A program made the translations under genes and the position numbers. Below the pieces are notes generated by a model, which was not told where the DNA came from, searched no databases, and saw only the letters and a program-made list of their open reading frames with translations. DNA of 64,000 nucleotides, taken from Tretioscincus oriximinensis. Its lineage: Eukaryota; Chordata; Lepidosauria; Squamata; Gymnophthalmidae. The DNA lies in NCBI GenBank assembly GCA_022410635.1, contig JAJVDF010000297.1, positions 355,091-419,090 of the forward strand, given 5' to 3'. This document shows, in pieces, positions 31,700 through 44,404 of the stretch; positions within the stretch are counted from its first letter, which is position 1; every line of letters starts with the position of its first letter.

Positions 31700-33000
31700 T
31701 CACAGCATATGGAAGTGTAACATATGCAATGCTTCAACCCTGCCATGTTTGCCCAATAGTTGTTTTTTTAATCCAGTTTAGCATTTTCCACAATAGATCG
31801 ATTAATATTTCTGGAATCTTATTTTGCTATATGATATGAATAAGGAGCAGACATTTTTTGTCTTTCTAATCTTCCATGATTACTTCCTAACCCCCCAAAT
31901 CAGTGGTATTCAATAGGATCTTGAAGCCTTGCAAACTGAAAATTATTCCCTAAAGCCAACTTATGGAGTGGAAGTATACTAAGGAGCAGGAGAAGAACAT
32001 AATGGCCCTGTAGGCCTCTCCATCATCCCCACAGCAGGTCAGTAAAGCTGGATTCACTCTTCATGTGCAATCCAAGAAAGAACAGTAAGCAAGTTGACAC
32101 TGTAGGTCAACACTGTAGGAGAGGTAGTGCCTAGGGCTGAACCTGCCTTCCTTTATCCTTCCCAGTGTGATTTCAGGGAGTTACACAAGGCTTTGATCAC
32201 ACTGGGAGGCAAACAGCACCCTTCCCTGTGGGTCCCATGACACACCAGCTCTGGAAGCGAGGGAGTGTGTGATCTGAAGTTGATTTTGACATGGCAAATT
32301 CTGACCGTGTCCCAATTACCACTGTTGCCATGGGACATTGTAAACATGGTCAAAAGACTAGAGTTGGGCATATCTGCAGCGTGTTGCTATGAGGAGGTAA
32401 TTTGGGGTGGGAGAGCACAGTTTAAACCTACTGCACCCCACCCTTTCTGTAATTCCCTTCAAAACATCCTGACCTCCTTCCTACTATCACCTTGCATCTT
32501 CTCTACCTCATTGCACAGTTCTTACCCCAATGCTAGGTATAACCAAGGCAACAATGTGTTTAAAAACATGCTGCATTTTCATTCTGTCCTTCTGTTTCTG
32601 CATCTATGCCCAGAACGTAGGGAGGCACTCAGTGTACAGGCATATAGACTTCCTAAGAGCACCTTTGGTGATGGTACTAGAGCCATCAAACCCCTTTACA
32701 AGACTTCCTGAAGCCTGGAGGAAAGCCCAGTCTAGCACTTTGGCCAACATAGTGAAGACACACTCAGGCACACACTTCTAGTAACTTAGGTGATTCATTA
32801 GTTAATTAATTCTTACAGAAAGTGATACTATACTTTAAAGCATTAGCTGTTACACCTGAAGTGCATACTCAAATAGATGACTATACCATTAGTGTATCAT
32901 TAATAAAAGACGCATTGCCGATGATAAAATTACAAGCATCGGGATAGGTCTTTATTGACCAATCCCAGAACTCAGAATTTTATCATCAGTGTGTGTGTGC
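31700..33000. other. Intergenic unique sequence
   Basis: No gene or confident repeat. An open frame at 32265-32711 has no recognisable protein similarity. Confidence 0.4.
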
Positions 33001-33005
33001 GGTGG

Positions 33006-33610
33006 TAAGAACATAAGAACATAAGAACATAAGAAGAGCCATACTGGATCAGGCCACAGCCCATCAAGTCCAGCATTCTGTGTCACACAGAGGCCCACCA
33101 GATGCACCTGGGCAGTCCGAACAGAGGAAAGCAAAATATGCACCTGTTCATGACTCCCTGCAAATGGTATTTCAGGAGTCCTGCCTGTTGCTCCATCCCA
33201 GAGTCAACATCCAGACATCCATCCCAGTATCCATTTATACCCTTAGTGTCCATAAACCTGTCTAGTCCTGTCTTGAAACTGTCCAAGCTGTTAGCTACCA
33301 CTACCTCTTCAGGAAGTAAATTCCACAGGCCGATGACCCTCTGGGTGAAAAAATACTTTCCTTTGTCTGTTCTCACTTTTCTACCCAAGGAGTTTTAAGG
33401 AGTGTCCTCTGGTCCTTGTGTTGTGTGATAGAGAAAACATTTTTTCTCTATTCACCCTGTCGATCCCATGCATGATTTTGTACACTTCAATCAGATCACC
33501 CCTCAAACATCTCCTTTCAAGGCTGAAGAGGCCCAAACATTGTAGCCTTGCTTCGTAAGGGAGGTGCTCCAGACCCTTGATCATTTTTGTTGCCCTCTTC
33601 TGCACCTTGA
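33006..33610 (-). mobile_element. CR1 LINE 3' fragment
   Basis: A reverse copy starting at the AAGAACAT tail repeats. Its decayed ORF2 end (minus frame 33381-33605) reads IKGLEHLPYEARLQCLGLFS and LERRCLRGDLIEVYKIM. It closely resembles the copy at 27700-28420 and keeps the segment that copy lost. Confidence 0.9.
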
Positions 33611-34022
33611 TTTTTAATACCGTAGACTCACCTCCACCAGATATGGTGGAGTGAATGGCAGCATCTGGTGGCCAAACCTGCTGCGTTCAAAATGCGGGCG
33701 AGGGCTGTACCTTCACCTGTGTTGTCAATGGCAAGAGTTTGGGCACTGTAGGCTCTGTTCTGAGTGAAGCCTACAGTGCCCCAAACTAAGTAAACGAAGA
33801 GGGAATGGGACCCAGGCCTGCATTAGTGGGCTTTTCAACTAGTATTTGATTTGGCAATATTGTCATCCTTATGTGCAGTAAAGCCTTATGTGCAGTAAAG
33901 CACTGGTAGCCTACTTCTGAACCCTGAATTCCTTTGAGGGATTATCATATCCAGGACTATTCTGGACAAATTGGTTTGCATGGTAAAGCATATCCATGCT
34001 CATTCAGAATCAGTCTGCATGT

Positions 34023-34290
34023 GAGAGCCTGTTTGGTGTGGTGGTTAGAATGTGGGACTCTTATCTGGTAGTCTCCCAGTTCAGTTCCCCACTCCTCCAT
34101 GAAGCCAGGTGGGTGACCTTAATCCAGTCACAGTTCTTTGAACTCTCTCAGCCCCACCTACTCCACAGGGTGTCTGCTGTGGAGAAGGCAAAAAAGAAAG
34201 CAACAAAAGCTATGTGCGCCACCCTATGGTAGCCCACCCTGAGACCTTCAGGTATAGGGTGGGATATAAGTACAAATAAATAAATAATAG
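34023..34290 (+). mobile_element. Sauria-type SINE, full length
   Basis: It begins GAGCCTGTTTGGTGTGGTGG, followed by TCCCAGTTCAGTTCCCCACT in the tRNA-related part and CAGCCCCACCTACTCCACAG. It ends with CCACCCTGAGACC and an AAATAAATAAATA tail. This order is diagnostic of the squamate Sauria SINE. Confidence 0.85.
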
Positions 34291-34299
34291 ATAAACTAG

Positions 34300-36335
34300 C
34301 GTTCAATTTGGAACATGTAATACTGGTGCAGATATAGCGCTGATAATGAGGTCGTCTGCTGTTCTGTATTAGAGGGTTCTTAATACAGATCTGGATTACC
34401 ACTACTCATATGCAAACAATGTGGAGAAGTGAGATCTTGATTACAAGGTATATGCATAAAAGACCATACTTTGATTTATTTATTAATTTTTCTTGCCAGA
34501 AAATAAAGAATTTCTTATGTTCCAGTTGCATTCTGTGGACGTAAAGTCACATTTTGGGCTTGAAATAATTCCGAATATTTCTTGTTTGCCTGCAATATGA
34601 AGACTCTGTTTATCTTTCCAGGTTTAATGTTTGGTTTTATACATTGATTGGTTTGGTGCTGTCTGATTGCATGTTGACTTGCTTGTATGTTGATACTGTT
34701 TTGAATTGTTTTGATATAAATGTTTTAATAATTTTTGTTTTAAGGGTAAATATGACTCTGAACAATTATGATATCGCTCCCCCTCTCCCATTTTAGAAAG
34801 TTTTCTGGCATGAAGAATTAGGGGAAAGTAAATAAACCTAGACTTAGTTTTATTGCTTTCTCATGAATGTTATTTTAGAGGTTTTAGTGGTTAGTTTTTA
34901 TATTCTTGGTACAGTATTGTTATTCTTAAAACTGTAAGCCTCCAGTAAAGCCAGGATAAAAGATGGATTACGGTAAGTAAACAAAACAAGTAAAAGGAGG
35001 GAAAAAACCTCCAACAATGAATTTCACAGCAGCCAGTTTGTCTCAATCCCATTGTCTTTCCTTGAAGACAACTAGAAAAGTACTGCCAATTTGGCAAAAG
35101 GCACTTTGGCATCTTTTAAAAGGAACGGAATTTGCTTTGACTGCTTTGACGGAAATGAAAACGATAAGCAAATACAGACAGTGAAGGATGCACTGACAGG
35201 TGTGTGTGGTTTTTTCCTTTGCTTTTAAGGGCGAGGAGCAGTGAATCATTTGCTGTGACCCAGTTTTCAACTTCTTGTATTCAAACTATAAAGCTTTGAT
35301 GGTTTTGAGTCACCCTCTCACTGCATGCATTATGTAACTGTATTTTGTGTGGTTCCTAGCTATCGCTTCAGGATGTGTCACCATGGATAAGTATCTAGAG
35401 GTTTGATATCTGCCGGTTACCTGAGAACTTTTAAAAGTTGCATATCTTGAAAGACAGAAAGAGGCATTTCTGGAGGTTTGTTAAAAAGGGGCAACTTGTC
35501 CAATATAAACCTGAATGTGAAGTCCCCAAGGGTTGGTATGTCCACCTCCCTCTGCTTGGCCAGACAGCCACAATCCCTGGCAAGCAGGACTTGTCCGTTG
35601 TTCCTTCATTTTATGACTTCATCTGGGCTTAAGGGTTCACCTTATGGAATTATCCTCCCAAGTCCCTTTACTAGGAATCTTCTCCTTAGAATGCTTTAGC
35701 GTGGCCTGGTGGTTCTTTTATATACAAGAGACAACCAGGTGACCACCCTTAACAATAAAGTTTAGGAGGTATTTCCTGGGCTTGTCCTTCTAGACGGTCA
35801 TGTAATTTCACAACTCAGACCAGCAAAAATTAACAAGAAAAAATAACTTTATTGTTCAGGACAGAATAAAAAAAATTGAACAGTGTAATGCTTAATTAGT
35901 CTTTACTTTGGGGGGTTTGACTAAACCTAGGAACTAATTAGAAAGCTTGTATCTACCCTCCCCTTCTCTCTGGCTGGGGCATCAATACAGTTTCAATACT
36001 GTTAATATTCAGGCTAATATTTCTCTCTTTATATGATTTGAAATTCTCTTACTCCACACACTGGTTTTTCTCAGAGAATGGGCCTCTCCCTAAACAGGAA
36101 AGAGTGGTGGTGGTGACCAAGAATCCCGTACATTTTATCAGATTATCCACTCTTCTACAAGGTATCAATTCTTGTACACCAATGCCCAAGGATTCCGTTG
36201 GGGGGTGGAATTCCTCCGCCGTGGAATCAGCCTTCCCCAGCAACCACAAAATGTGTGGGGAAAGGGTCTATTCCACAGAGCTGGCACAGATGGCCTGCCG
36301 TTTCGTGAGACAAGCCAAAGGTTGGGGCACATTGA
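34300..36335. other. Intergenic unique sequence
   Basis: No gene is seen. Open frames of up to 125 residues near 36040-36415 lack any familiar motif. Confidence 0.4.
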
Positions 36336-36339
36336 GTGC

Positions 36340-36465
36340 CCCAGGAAAGGTAAGTGGGGATGTGGCCTTCTTCTGCTTCAGACTTCCCTGCTGTAATTGG
36401 CGGACCATTGTGTGAGGCAGAATGCTGGACTAGATGGACAAGAGTCCATTCAGCAGAGCTCCTCT
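36340..36465 (+). mobile_element. CR1 LINE 3' end fragment
   Basis: The text GCTTCAGACTTCC..TGTAATTGGCGGACCATTGTG and CAGAATGCTGGACTAGATGG is the CR1 3' end. It is followed directly by the microsatellite. Confidence 0.65.
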
Positions 36466-36815
36466 TATTCATTCATTCATTCATTCATTCATACACACAT
36501 ACACACATACACACATACATACATACACACATACACACACACATACATACATACACACATACACACATGCATACATGCATACATGCATACATACACACAT
36601 ACACACATACACACATACACACATACATACATGCATACATACACACACACANACACACATACACACATACACACATACACACATGCATACATGCATACAT
36701 GCATACATACATACATATATACATACATACATACATACATACATACATGCATGCATGCATACATACATACATACATACATACATACAGACAGACAGACAG
36801 ACAGACAGACATATA
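36466..36815. repeat. Complex microsatellite (ATTC)n (ACACAT)n (ACAG)n
   Basis: About 350 bp of tetra- and hexanucleotide units with one n. It sits between a CR1 end and the 3' end of a minus-strand SINE, so it is at least partly an expanded SINE tail. Open frames of H/T/I and Y/V/C across it are artefacts. Confidence 0.95.
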
Positions 36816-37048
36816 TACCTCCCTATACTTGAAGGTCTCAGGGCGGCCAACCATAGGGGGGGCACACATAGCTTTTGTTGCTTTGTTCACAACAGGCACC
36901 CTGTGATGTAGGCAGGGCTGAGAGAGTTCTAAAGAATTGTAATTGGCCTGAGATCACCCAGCTGGTTTCCTGGAGGAATGTGGAATCGAAGTGGGAGACT
37001 ACCAGATAAGAATACAACGCTCTAACCACTACACCAAACTGGCTCTCT
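36816..37048 (-). mobile_element. Sauria-type SINE, reverse copy
   Basis: The 3' side CTTGAAGGTCTCAGGGCGGCC comes first, then CAGGGCTGAGAGAGTTCT, TCACCCAGCTGGTTTCCTGG, and finally ACTACACCAAACTGGCTCTC, the reverse of the SINE head. Confidence 0.85.
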
Positions 37049-37059
37049 TGTGTTCTTAT

Positions 37060-38305
37060 ATGGCTCAAGTGAGGAGGAGATAAGAAGGGACCAGTAGTAG
37101 TAATAGTAGTGCTAATAGTAGTTTAATTCTGGGATGTCTGAATCTTGTGGGATGGAAATTAGCAAGGCATCTTTTTTCTGTAGCTCCTCCCCTGTTCACT
37201 GTGCCTCTATCTGAAAGTGGAGATGTGGTAAGGTCTCCACATCTGTGGCTCCTCCTCTGGGGTGAAGGTCATCACGAGAGCCTAGGGGAAGGTATGTAGG
37301 GAGATGAGACTATGGGACCTAAATTGTATTTGCCACTCTCTACTCCCCATAGTTCCACATCCCCCTACTAGTTTCCTCCAAGTCTTGCTTCACACCCACC
37401 TTGTTTTTACCCCCAATCCCAGATCTGTTGCCAAACTTTTAAAGGTTGAGGGTAACAACAACAGAAGTGTGAGCTTCCCATTCTACACTCAGTCTGCCTA
37501 ACCTTAAAACAGACCGAGGCTGCGTGCACACTGCTATTTTCTACCTCATTCAGGAAGTATGATGCATTGGTTTGCCATGTATCTTGCCACTGGGTGGCTC
37601 ACATACACATTGCGTGAACTACCTGTCGCTGAGCCTGGTGTGGATATAGTCAGTCTTGGGAAATGATGATTTTAACATCCTCCCAAAGGTCCTGAACTAT
37701 AGTTCGTATCATTCCTTCCAGTTGGCCATGGTGCTCCAGGTAAATGCAACTTGCACTTCAGCAGAATTTGGAGAGCCATATATTAGTCATTTCTGCTTCA
37801 GGATGAGTGACAGAGAATGGTTCCTTAAAATAATAATGCCTTAGACCCTTATATGTTGCAAGAAAAAGGCAATAAAATAGAACAAGGCTGGATTATAGGC
37901 AGGGATATGGCTATAATAACAGAATTTAACAGAACAAAAAGGCTGTCAGTCCCAGCTTGCTTGCCAGCCTGTCTGGATGGCAGCTCTGGTTTGTGTGTAC
38001 TGTAGGCACTCCTTTGATGTTCTGCAACGTACCCTAAAAGAAGATCAAAAGCATCCAAAGATGTGAAACAAGAGTTTAAGCTAAAGAGGGGCAGGAAATA
38101 TAAAACAAGAAGGAAACACATTATAGAATTTGTGTCACATTAAGGCACAGTTTAGAAAAATGTGCATATATTCTTTAAAATGCAATGAGATTTAAATATA
38201 GCTAAATGCAAGCACACTATTGAGTCTTGTATTTGTCAGAGTAAGAGCTAAAGAGTCAACAACTTCTTTGAGTAACTTTAGATTTGAGCATTTATTCAGC
38301 AGAGA
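37060..38305. other. Intergenic unique sequence
   Basis: No gene or confident repeat is seen. Confidence 0.4.
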
Positions 38306-38311
38306 GTCCAA

Positions 38312-38625
38312 AGGTACACGAATGGCTCAGTTGCTAAGTAAACGGTCTTTCATCTGGGGGAATCGGGTTTAAAAGCCCTGTGTCGGATGTGGGGAGGGGT
38401 GAGCACCTTCTCCTAGCATGTAGCTCTAGCCAACCCAGCTATTCGAAAGCAGGAACTGCAAGAAATTGCAACTGACTGCAAATAGATAGATGGGAACCAC
38501 CACAGCCTGGTGGGGAAGATAGAATGTAGGTCTTTGGGCAAAACACCCTTGTAAGCCGCTTTGAGTCCCTTTGAAAGGTGAGAAAAGTGGGGTATAAGAA
38601 CCCAGTTCTTCTTCTCTTCTAATCA
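38312..38625 (+). mobile_element. tRNA-derived SINE (CTT-tail family)
   Basis: GAATGGCTCAGTTGCTAAG is an RNA polymerase III A-box-like segment, and ATCGGGTTTAAAAGCCC is the B-box region. The body contains GGGGTGAGCACCTTCTCC. The 3' end is AAGCCGCTTTGAGTCCCTTT...GGGGTATAAGAACC, and the tail is CTTCTTCT. Confidence 0.8.
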
Positions 38626-38639
38626 GATTTTAAATGGCC

Positions 38640-40470
38640 GGTCACTCTTAGAGACTTAAGTCCTTTTTTAAAAAAATAAAATTTTATTTGTAAATGCAAA
38701 AAGATATTAACATATGCAACTTGCACATTCTATCTATTTATACTGTGATTGGACAATATTAGTACTAATCCCATTCTAAAGCCATGGCCAGGCTGGCAGT
38801 AGTTGCCATGGGACCTGATCCAGCACAGCAGGAGGAACAGGAAAGGAACAACACAGGAAGAGGGTAGGAGAAACATGAGGGGGGGGGGAAGAGTAAACTA
38901 CACCCCACCTCCATTTCCCAGTTGCATTATTCTTATTCCACTAGTTCAACAATAAAAGAAAATAACCATCTCCCCTCTAACCGTTTATGAAGGAATTAGA
39001 AAGTTAATAATCTGTTACAGTCCGGAGTCTTGATATTTTATTAATTAGAGTTTTAAGTGCTGCATTTTCATTGGTGTAATTAAATAGTTTAGCCCATTCT
39101 TCTCTCCAGTTTGATCTTAAATTTTCTCAAAAAATAGTCTTCTGTGCTTGGATAAGTCAAATTCTAGTTCTCTGATATATTTAAACTATTTTTTGCATGT
39201 CCATTGTTTGGTATCCTTCCATCCAATAGTAATACGGTAGTACTGTGGGCTGCATGTAACAGCCTCTTATTTAAGCCTTTTTGATTGTTTCTGATATTTT
39301 GACTATTAAGAACAAAAAAGTAGGCCCTTTTTGAACATACTTGCTTTGACGTTTTTTAGTTAATCTGGATTGGCCTAGTGTGGATTAGCAGCAGTCGCAT
39401 GTGTTTGAAGGAAGCAGCCTGATCTATATTAGAAGTAGAACAATGTGTGCTAGCAAACAAACACCAAGCTGGTGTGATACATGACATGGGGTCAGTTACA
39501 GATTATATCCAATTCACTTCAGCACTGTTTTGAGGACAGCTCTGAAAGTACCTCTAAAGGGAGCCTGGAAATTCAGAACTTTCTTTGAGGACGGCTCTGG
39601 ACCTGCCTCTAAAAGTGCTTTGAAGAAACTTCATATCAAAACTTCTGCAACAAGATCATTTCCTCTTCACTGTATAAATCTGTTCTGCTAATGTGTTTTT
39701 AGCAGCCTTACAACATACGTAGGACAGATGTATCTGGTCTCCAGTAACCCATTTTATCAAGTTGTTACTACATACTGTATTTGATGTGGTTTAGCACTCT
39801 TCAGACAATGTGGAATAGTGAGCTCTTTAAAGCAGATTACTAAACCTGTGAAAACAAAGCCTGAAGAGCCATCAGATACATATTGCTGAACATGATAGAA
39901 AAGTGTTGATTTGCAAAAACATCTTTCCAGGGATTCATTTGGGTAAGAGTGCATAACCACTTCTCACATCTGTTGCCATATTTTATTCAATTATTTGTTC
40001 TTCTCTTTGATCTGTCCAAATCACAAACTGACCCATGTTTTGATTGGAGAGATCAAAGGGAGGCTTCTAAACTGAGCTCTGTCTCCTTTTCCCTATGATC
40101 TCATTTGTATAGGCTGTCTCCAGACAGCTGTAGAGAATAATTGGTTTTAGAAATATTCTGGAGTGAAAGACCTCTGGACTTCTTGCTAAGAATTCAGATC
40201 GCTTGGCAGCAATGTGGGGAAAGTGTCTGCTTGCCTGATAACCTGATGCACAGATCCATGTATTTCAGCATTTATAGTATGTCTGTGCATTAGAGATGGC
40301 ACTCGTATATATGGTAACCAAAAACGTAAGCATCACATAATTATACTTTTAATATTCATCTAGCTGGAATCTGATAGCGGTTACCTTTAAGGATTCAGGG
40401 TTTGCCTTTGCATCAGTGTAAAATATTGTGTTATCTGTGTCATTCAAAATGGGCAGCACTTCCACACATC
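38640..40470. other. Intergenic unique sequence
   Basis: Nothing recognised apart from A/T-rich DNA and short G runs near 38880. Confidence 0.4.
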
Positions 40471-40476
40471 CTTAAA

Positions 40477-40790
40477 AGGCACGGATAGCTCAGTTGCTTA
40501 GCAATTCGTCTCTCGCCTGGGAGATCGGGTTTTGAAGCCCTGTGTTGGAAGTGGGGAGGGGTGAGCACCTTCCANTTGCCTGTAGCTCTAGCCAACCCAG
40601 CTATTCGAAAGCATGAATTGCAAGAAATTGCAACTGACTGCAAGTAGATACATGGGAACCACCATAGCCTGGTGGGGAAGATAGAATGGAAGCCTTCGGG
40701 CAAAATATATCCTTGTAAGCCGCTTTGAGTCCCTTTGAAAGGTGAGAAAAGCGGGGTATAAGAACCGAGTTCTTCTTCTTCTTCTTCTAA
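40477..40790 (+). mobile_element. tRNA-derived SINE (CTT-tail family), best-preserved copy
   Basis: The A-box-like TAGCTCAGTTGC is at 40486-40497 and the B-box region GGGTTTTGAAGCC at 40527-40539. Next come GTGAGCACCTTCC, CCAACCCAGCTATTCGAAAG, AAGCCGCTTTGAGTCCCTTT and a pure CTT tail. Confidence 0.85.
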
Positions 40791-41200
40791 ATGATCCTTC
40801 CAAGAGCAATAATTCTCCCATGTGCAGGAGGGTTTTTTTACATTAAATTGCAAAGTCTTGATTATAAATTTTGTTATGTGAGCATAGAATCCCTAAAACT
40901 TGGAGGATCAAAACTAATGAACAGTCGCGTCACTGATCAAGCTAAGAAACAAGGAAAAGTTTTGGGATGCCAAAGCTCCAACTTCCAGACAAGCTGTATT
41001 CTAAAGAAGAAGCTCAAATATATTAAACAGGCAATAAAAACACGGCATAAATGATACTGACACTGGTTATAAAGGAGCCTATACAGTTTGTTGAAAAGAA
41101 GAGAAATTATGTTCTAAAGGAGCAANGGAAAACTGGCTGAGGGGAGGTTGGATGAGGGGAGAAGTGCCACAGAGGGTCATGACTGTGGAAGTGAATACAG

Positions 41201-41390
41201 CAAAGGAGCTAGCAGCACTTTGAGACTAACTTGAGAAAAGTGGTTGGCATAAGCTTTCGTAGACAGGTCTACTTCTTCAGATGTAGACGTGTCTACGAAA
41301 GCTTCTGCCAACCACTTTTCTCAAGTTAGTCTCAAAGTGCTGCTAGCTCCTTTGCTGGACTTTCTGCTAGACTAACACGGCTATTTCTCT
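41201..41390 (-). mobile_element. Foldback retro-type element with hammerhead-like core, copy 2
   Basis: On the minus strand it runs from AGAGAAATAGCCGTGTTAGT to the CTCCTTTG arm. The flanking 13-bp duplications GAAGTGAATACAG (41188-41200 and 41391-41403) are perfect. The core CTGAAGA, hairpin and GAAA lie at 41280-41255 on the minus strand. Confidence 0.8.
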
Positions 41391-41754
41391 GAAGTGAATA
41401 CAGTGATTCTGCAGTCCTGCAGTGTTGCCACAATGGCTGTAAGTGCGCAACACCTTAAAACGGGCGCAACTGCGACGCCAGTTTCTCTGCAGCGGCACCC
41501 GCTGCTGTCATGTGTGCTGTGCGGGCTCTTAACCTGGAGAGGAAATGGACATGGATTTCAGCATCCATTTCGGATAGAATTTGGTAATTTTCTAAGCTCT
41601 TTCCAATCTGTTTTAGGTGTAGTGCAAATACAACCTCAGTGATGTAGATAAATGGCCAGGTTTTCTCTGTTTTGTTTAATGGCTCCATTTACATACCTTA
41701 GACCACAGTCATCAGTTAGCATGGTATGTGAGAGCAGCAAGCACCCGAGGGCAG

Positions 41755-41812
41755 ATTGTTTGCTGGCTGGCTGGCTTATTGATTGATTGATTGACTGACT
41801 GACTGACTAGTA
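41755..41812. repeat. Short tetranucleotide repeat (CTGG, GATT, GACT units)
   Basis: Three successive tetranucleotide types in tandem. Confidence 0.8.
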
Positions 41813-41819
41813 GGGAAGC

Positions 41820-43275
41820 TTCGCTAGGCACAGGGAGTATTGTTTGCCTGTCCGATGGCTGGACGAAGAGGCGGCATGGGCATGTGTTTCCCCTTCCATC
41901 TCTCCCACCACCATTGCTCACTGACTAGGAGTGGGCATCTTTCTGTACGTTCCCAGACAGCCGGTGATCTGTGACACTGACGTGCACAATGACTCCTCCT
42001 CCATCCAAGCTCTAGAATTGGTTGGAATAAAGGCCAATCTCAGGGCTCGGATTTCAGGTGTCTCAGTGATGCTTACTTTATTAATAGTAGAGACAACTTA
42101 TTTATTTATACTTTTATCCTGCCTATGATGATAAATACTGCTTTAATACTCTTTTACCTCACATCTTTTTGCATGGTATACGAGATCTAAGGCTAGGTCA
42201 GGATGTCCTCTCTGTATATCCACCTCAGCCTTTTTCCTTGTTCACTGCTACCAGTTAACAATAATTGTAGGTTAGCTACTCACTTTACATATGTCTCCAA
42301 TATCAAAGTAGGGCTTTGGTAACATAAACCAAGAATAACGTCCATTTAAAAGTGAAATGTCTTGAGGATGTGCAAGAACTTGAGCTCTTAATGGTTTCAG
42401 CTCAGATATGAGGCACAATTTAGCACTCCGGAAATGATCTGCTTATTTACACTGAACCATGTCTAACTTTTCATGTACTGTCTGTTGAAGAAATTCTTAT
42501 ACCCCAGTTAAAAAGCCAGAAGACATATATCTTCTGTGTGTTTAATGAATATCAGGAGAAAAATTACAAATGATATAGAAGCCTGTCCCTAAAGGCAGTT
42601 CAAAGAAAATGGTTTACAATAATACAGTACCCCGTGAGACCAGGGAACAAGCAAGCATCACCTATCCTGAAGACAAGCCTAGATAGGAAAATAATTTGAC
42701 TCATCTGTCCAGTGTGGAACTTATTGCAGTGTTAATAATATTTAAATATTTTATAGTTTGCTACTTTGCATGCATCTAATGAATCAGTCAGTCCTTGGTA
42801 AATTTACAATGCAACACAATTTGTTTAAAAGAGGAAAAAAACAAGAAGTGGCTTGCCAATTTCAATTGGGTAACTTCTTAAACTAGAGAGTCTTACAAGG
42901 AATGTTTTGTTTTTACAAAATGTAGATTAAGAATGAACATTTTGTGCCCTGCAGCCAGATCAAAGGAACAGTAATATCGCCTAGTGTCAAAAATGTATAC
43001 TTGCAGATGAGGATACAAGATATGAGTTGCACCTTCTCTTATATACTAATATATCCTGCTTCATTAACTTTTTCCAAAAAGAGTCCATGGGGGTTTCAGT
43101 ACAGCCAAGGGTAACTAGAATAAAAGTACCATTGAGTGTTCATGACAATCCAAATGCTTGGAACTTAGAATAAATGATCAAAGTATCGGTAAATAGTTCA
43201 CAATATCACCAATCTGTCCCATCTGGGCTCAATATCAAACAAATAATACAAGTATTTTACCCATGGACAGCACTG
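41820..43275. other. Intergenic unique sequence
   Basis: No gene or confident repeat is seen. Confidence 0.4.
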
Positions 43276-43284
43276 GGATGCAAA

Positions 43285-43455
43285 GGAATGGTGATGCAGA
43301 GGTTAAGAACAGGCCTTTCAACAGAGTGGTCTTCATTTGAGGCCCATGTGTCTGCCGTGGAGAAGGGTGAGCACCCTCTACTGGCCTTAGTTTCAGCCTA
43401 CCTACTTGTTCGAAAATGAGCAATCGCAAGTAGATAAAGTTGGTGCTCATATAAT
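43285..43455 (+). mobile_element. tRNA-derived SINE fragment (CTT-tail family)
   Basis: GGTGATGCAGAGGTTAAG, GGTGAGCACCCTCTACTGGCC and AGCCTACCTACTTGTTCGAAAA match the head and middle of the SINE; the 3' end is missing. Confidence 0.6.
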
Positions 43456-44404
43456 CATCCAACAAATGGGATTGGATCCCATTCCCAGATATCAATGGGA
43501 TTTCACTAAGGAGCTTCCTCTGGCTCTTCTAGGCTTTATAGATTAACATGGTATAATATTGGTATTCCTAATGGCATCCCCGTAACATAATAGAACTAGT
43601 GTACAGAGTCTAGAGTCTGTTGGTCATGTGTTGAGAGAAAAATTCCCAGGACCATGAATCCGGTGCAAGCAAAAACCCTCTTCTGAAAGGCAGTCCTTCC
43701 AGTGGGAGGGAAACCATTTTCTATTTGGTTTAAAATCCTATCAGAATGGCACCAAAAAGAGATCCTGTTACGGATTTGATTTCTCTTTGTTTGCTCAGTA
43801 AACAAAGCTATAAATAAAGCTCATGGCTTCGAGTGCAAGAAACTTTCGGACAAGTGAACACTGAGTATTCATGTCTTGAAATGCTGTGACAGAGCAAAGT
43901 CATTCTGTGGGCTGCACTAATAACAGTATAAATCAAGCATTAATCAGAAGTAGACAGCAAATTCTCTGTATTTTTCAAAAGACTTGTAGGAGCTGAACTT
44001 TAGGATAGGCCCAAACTAGCTCTGTTTTTAGTAGCATAAATGCAGTCAGACAGGAGGCGCCACTGTATCTTTGTCCTAAAACATAACAGTGTTTGATATA
44101 AAAGAATAACTAAAACAATACAAAGCGACTGGTCTAACCATCTGTAGCAAAGTGCCAGTGAAGGACAGTCAAATGAATCTCAAATCAGATATTTGATTGG
44201 TTCTTCAAGTGCTTGTGTAAGGAAGGATGAAATCAGGCAAGAAACAAATTGTCTCTGTAACTAACTGGATGGGATTTGTCTACAAAGCATCCCAGTGCAA
44301 AAATAAATGTGTTCCCATTATACGATAGCTTCAGATTTCATGAAGGGTTTGTGCAGCATCAAGACTTCATTTATTCTGCTATAGCTAGATATACTGAAAT
44401 AAGC

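Noticed and set aside
32265..32711. Open frame of 148 residues in intergenic DNA
   Set aside because: No recognisable domain, codon bias or splice signals, and no neighbouring exons. It is compatible with chance.
36354..36911. Several open frames of 100-185 residues rich in His/Thr/Ile or Cys/Val/Tyr
   Set aside because: They are translations of the ACAT/ACAC microsatellite in all frames and have no gene structure.
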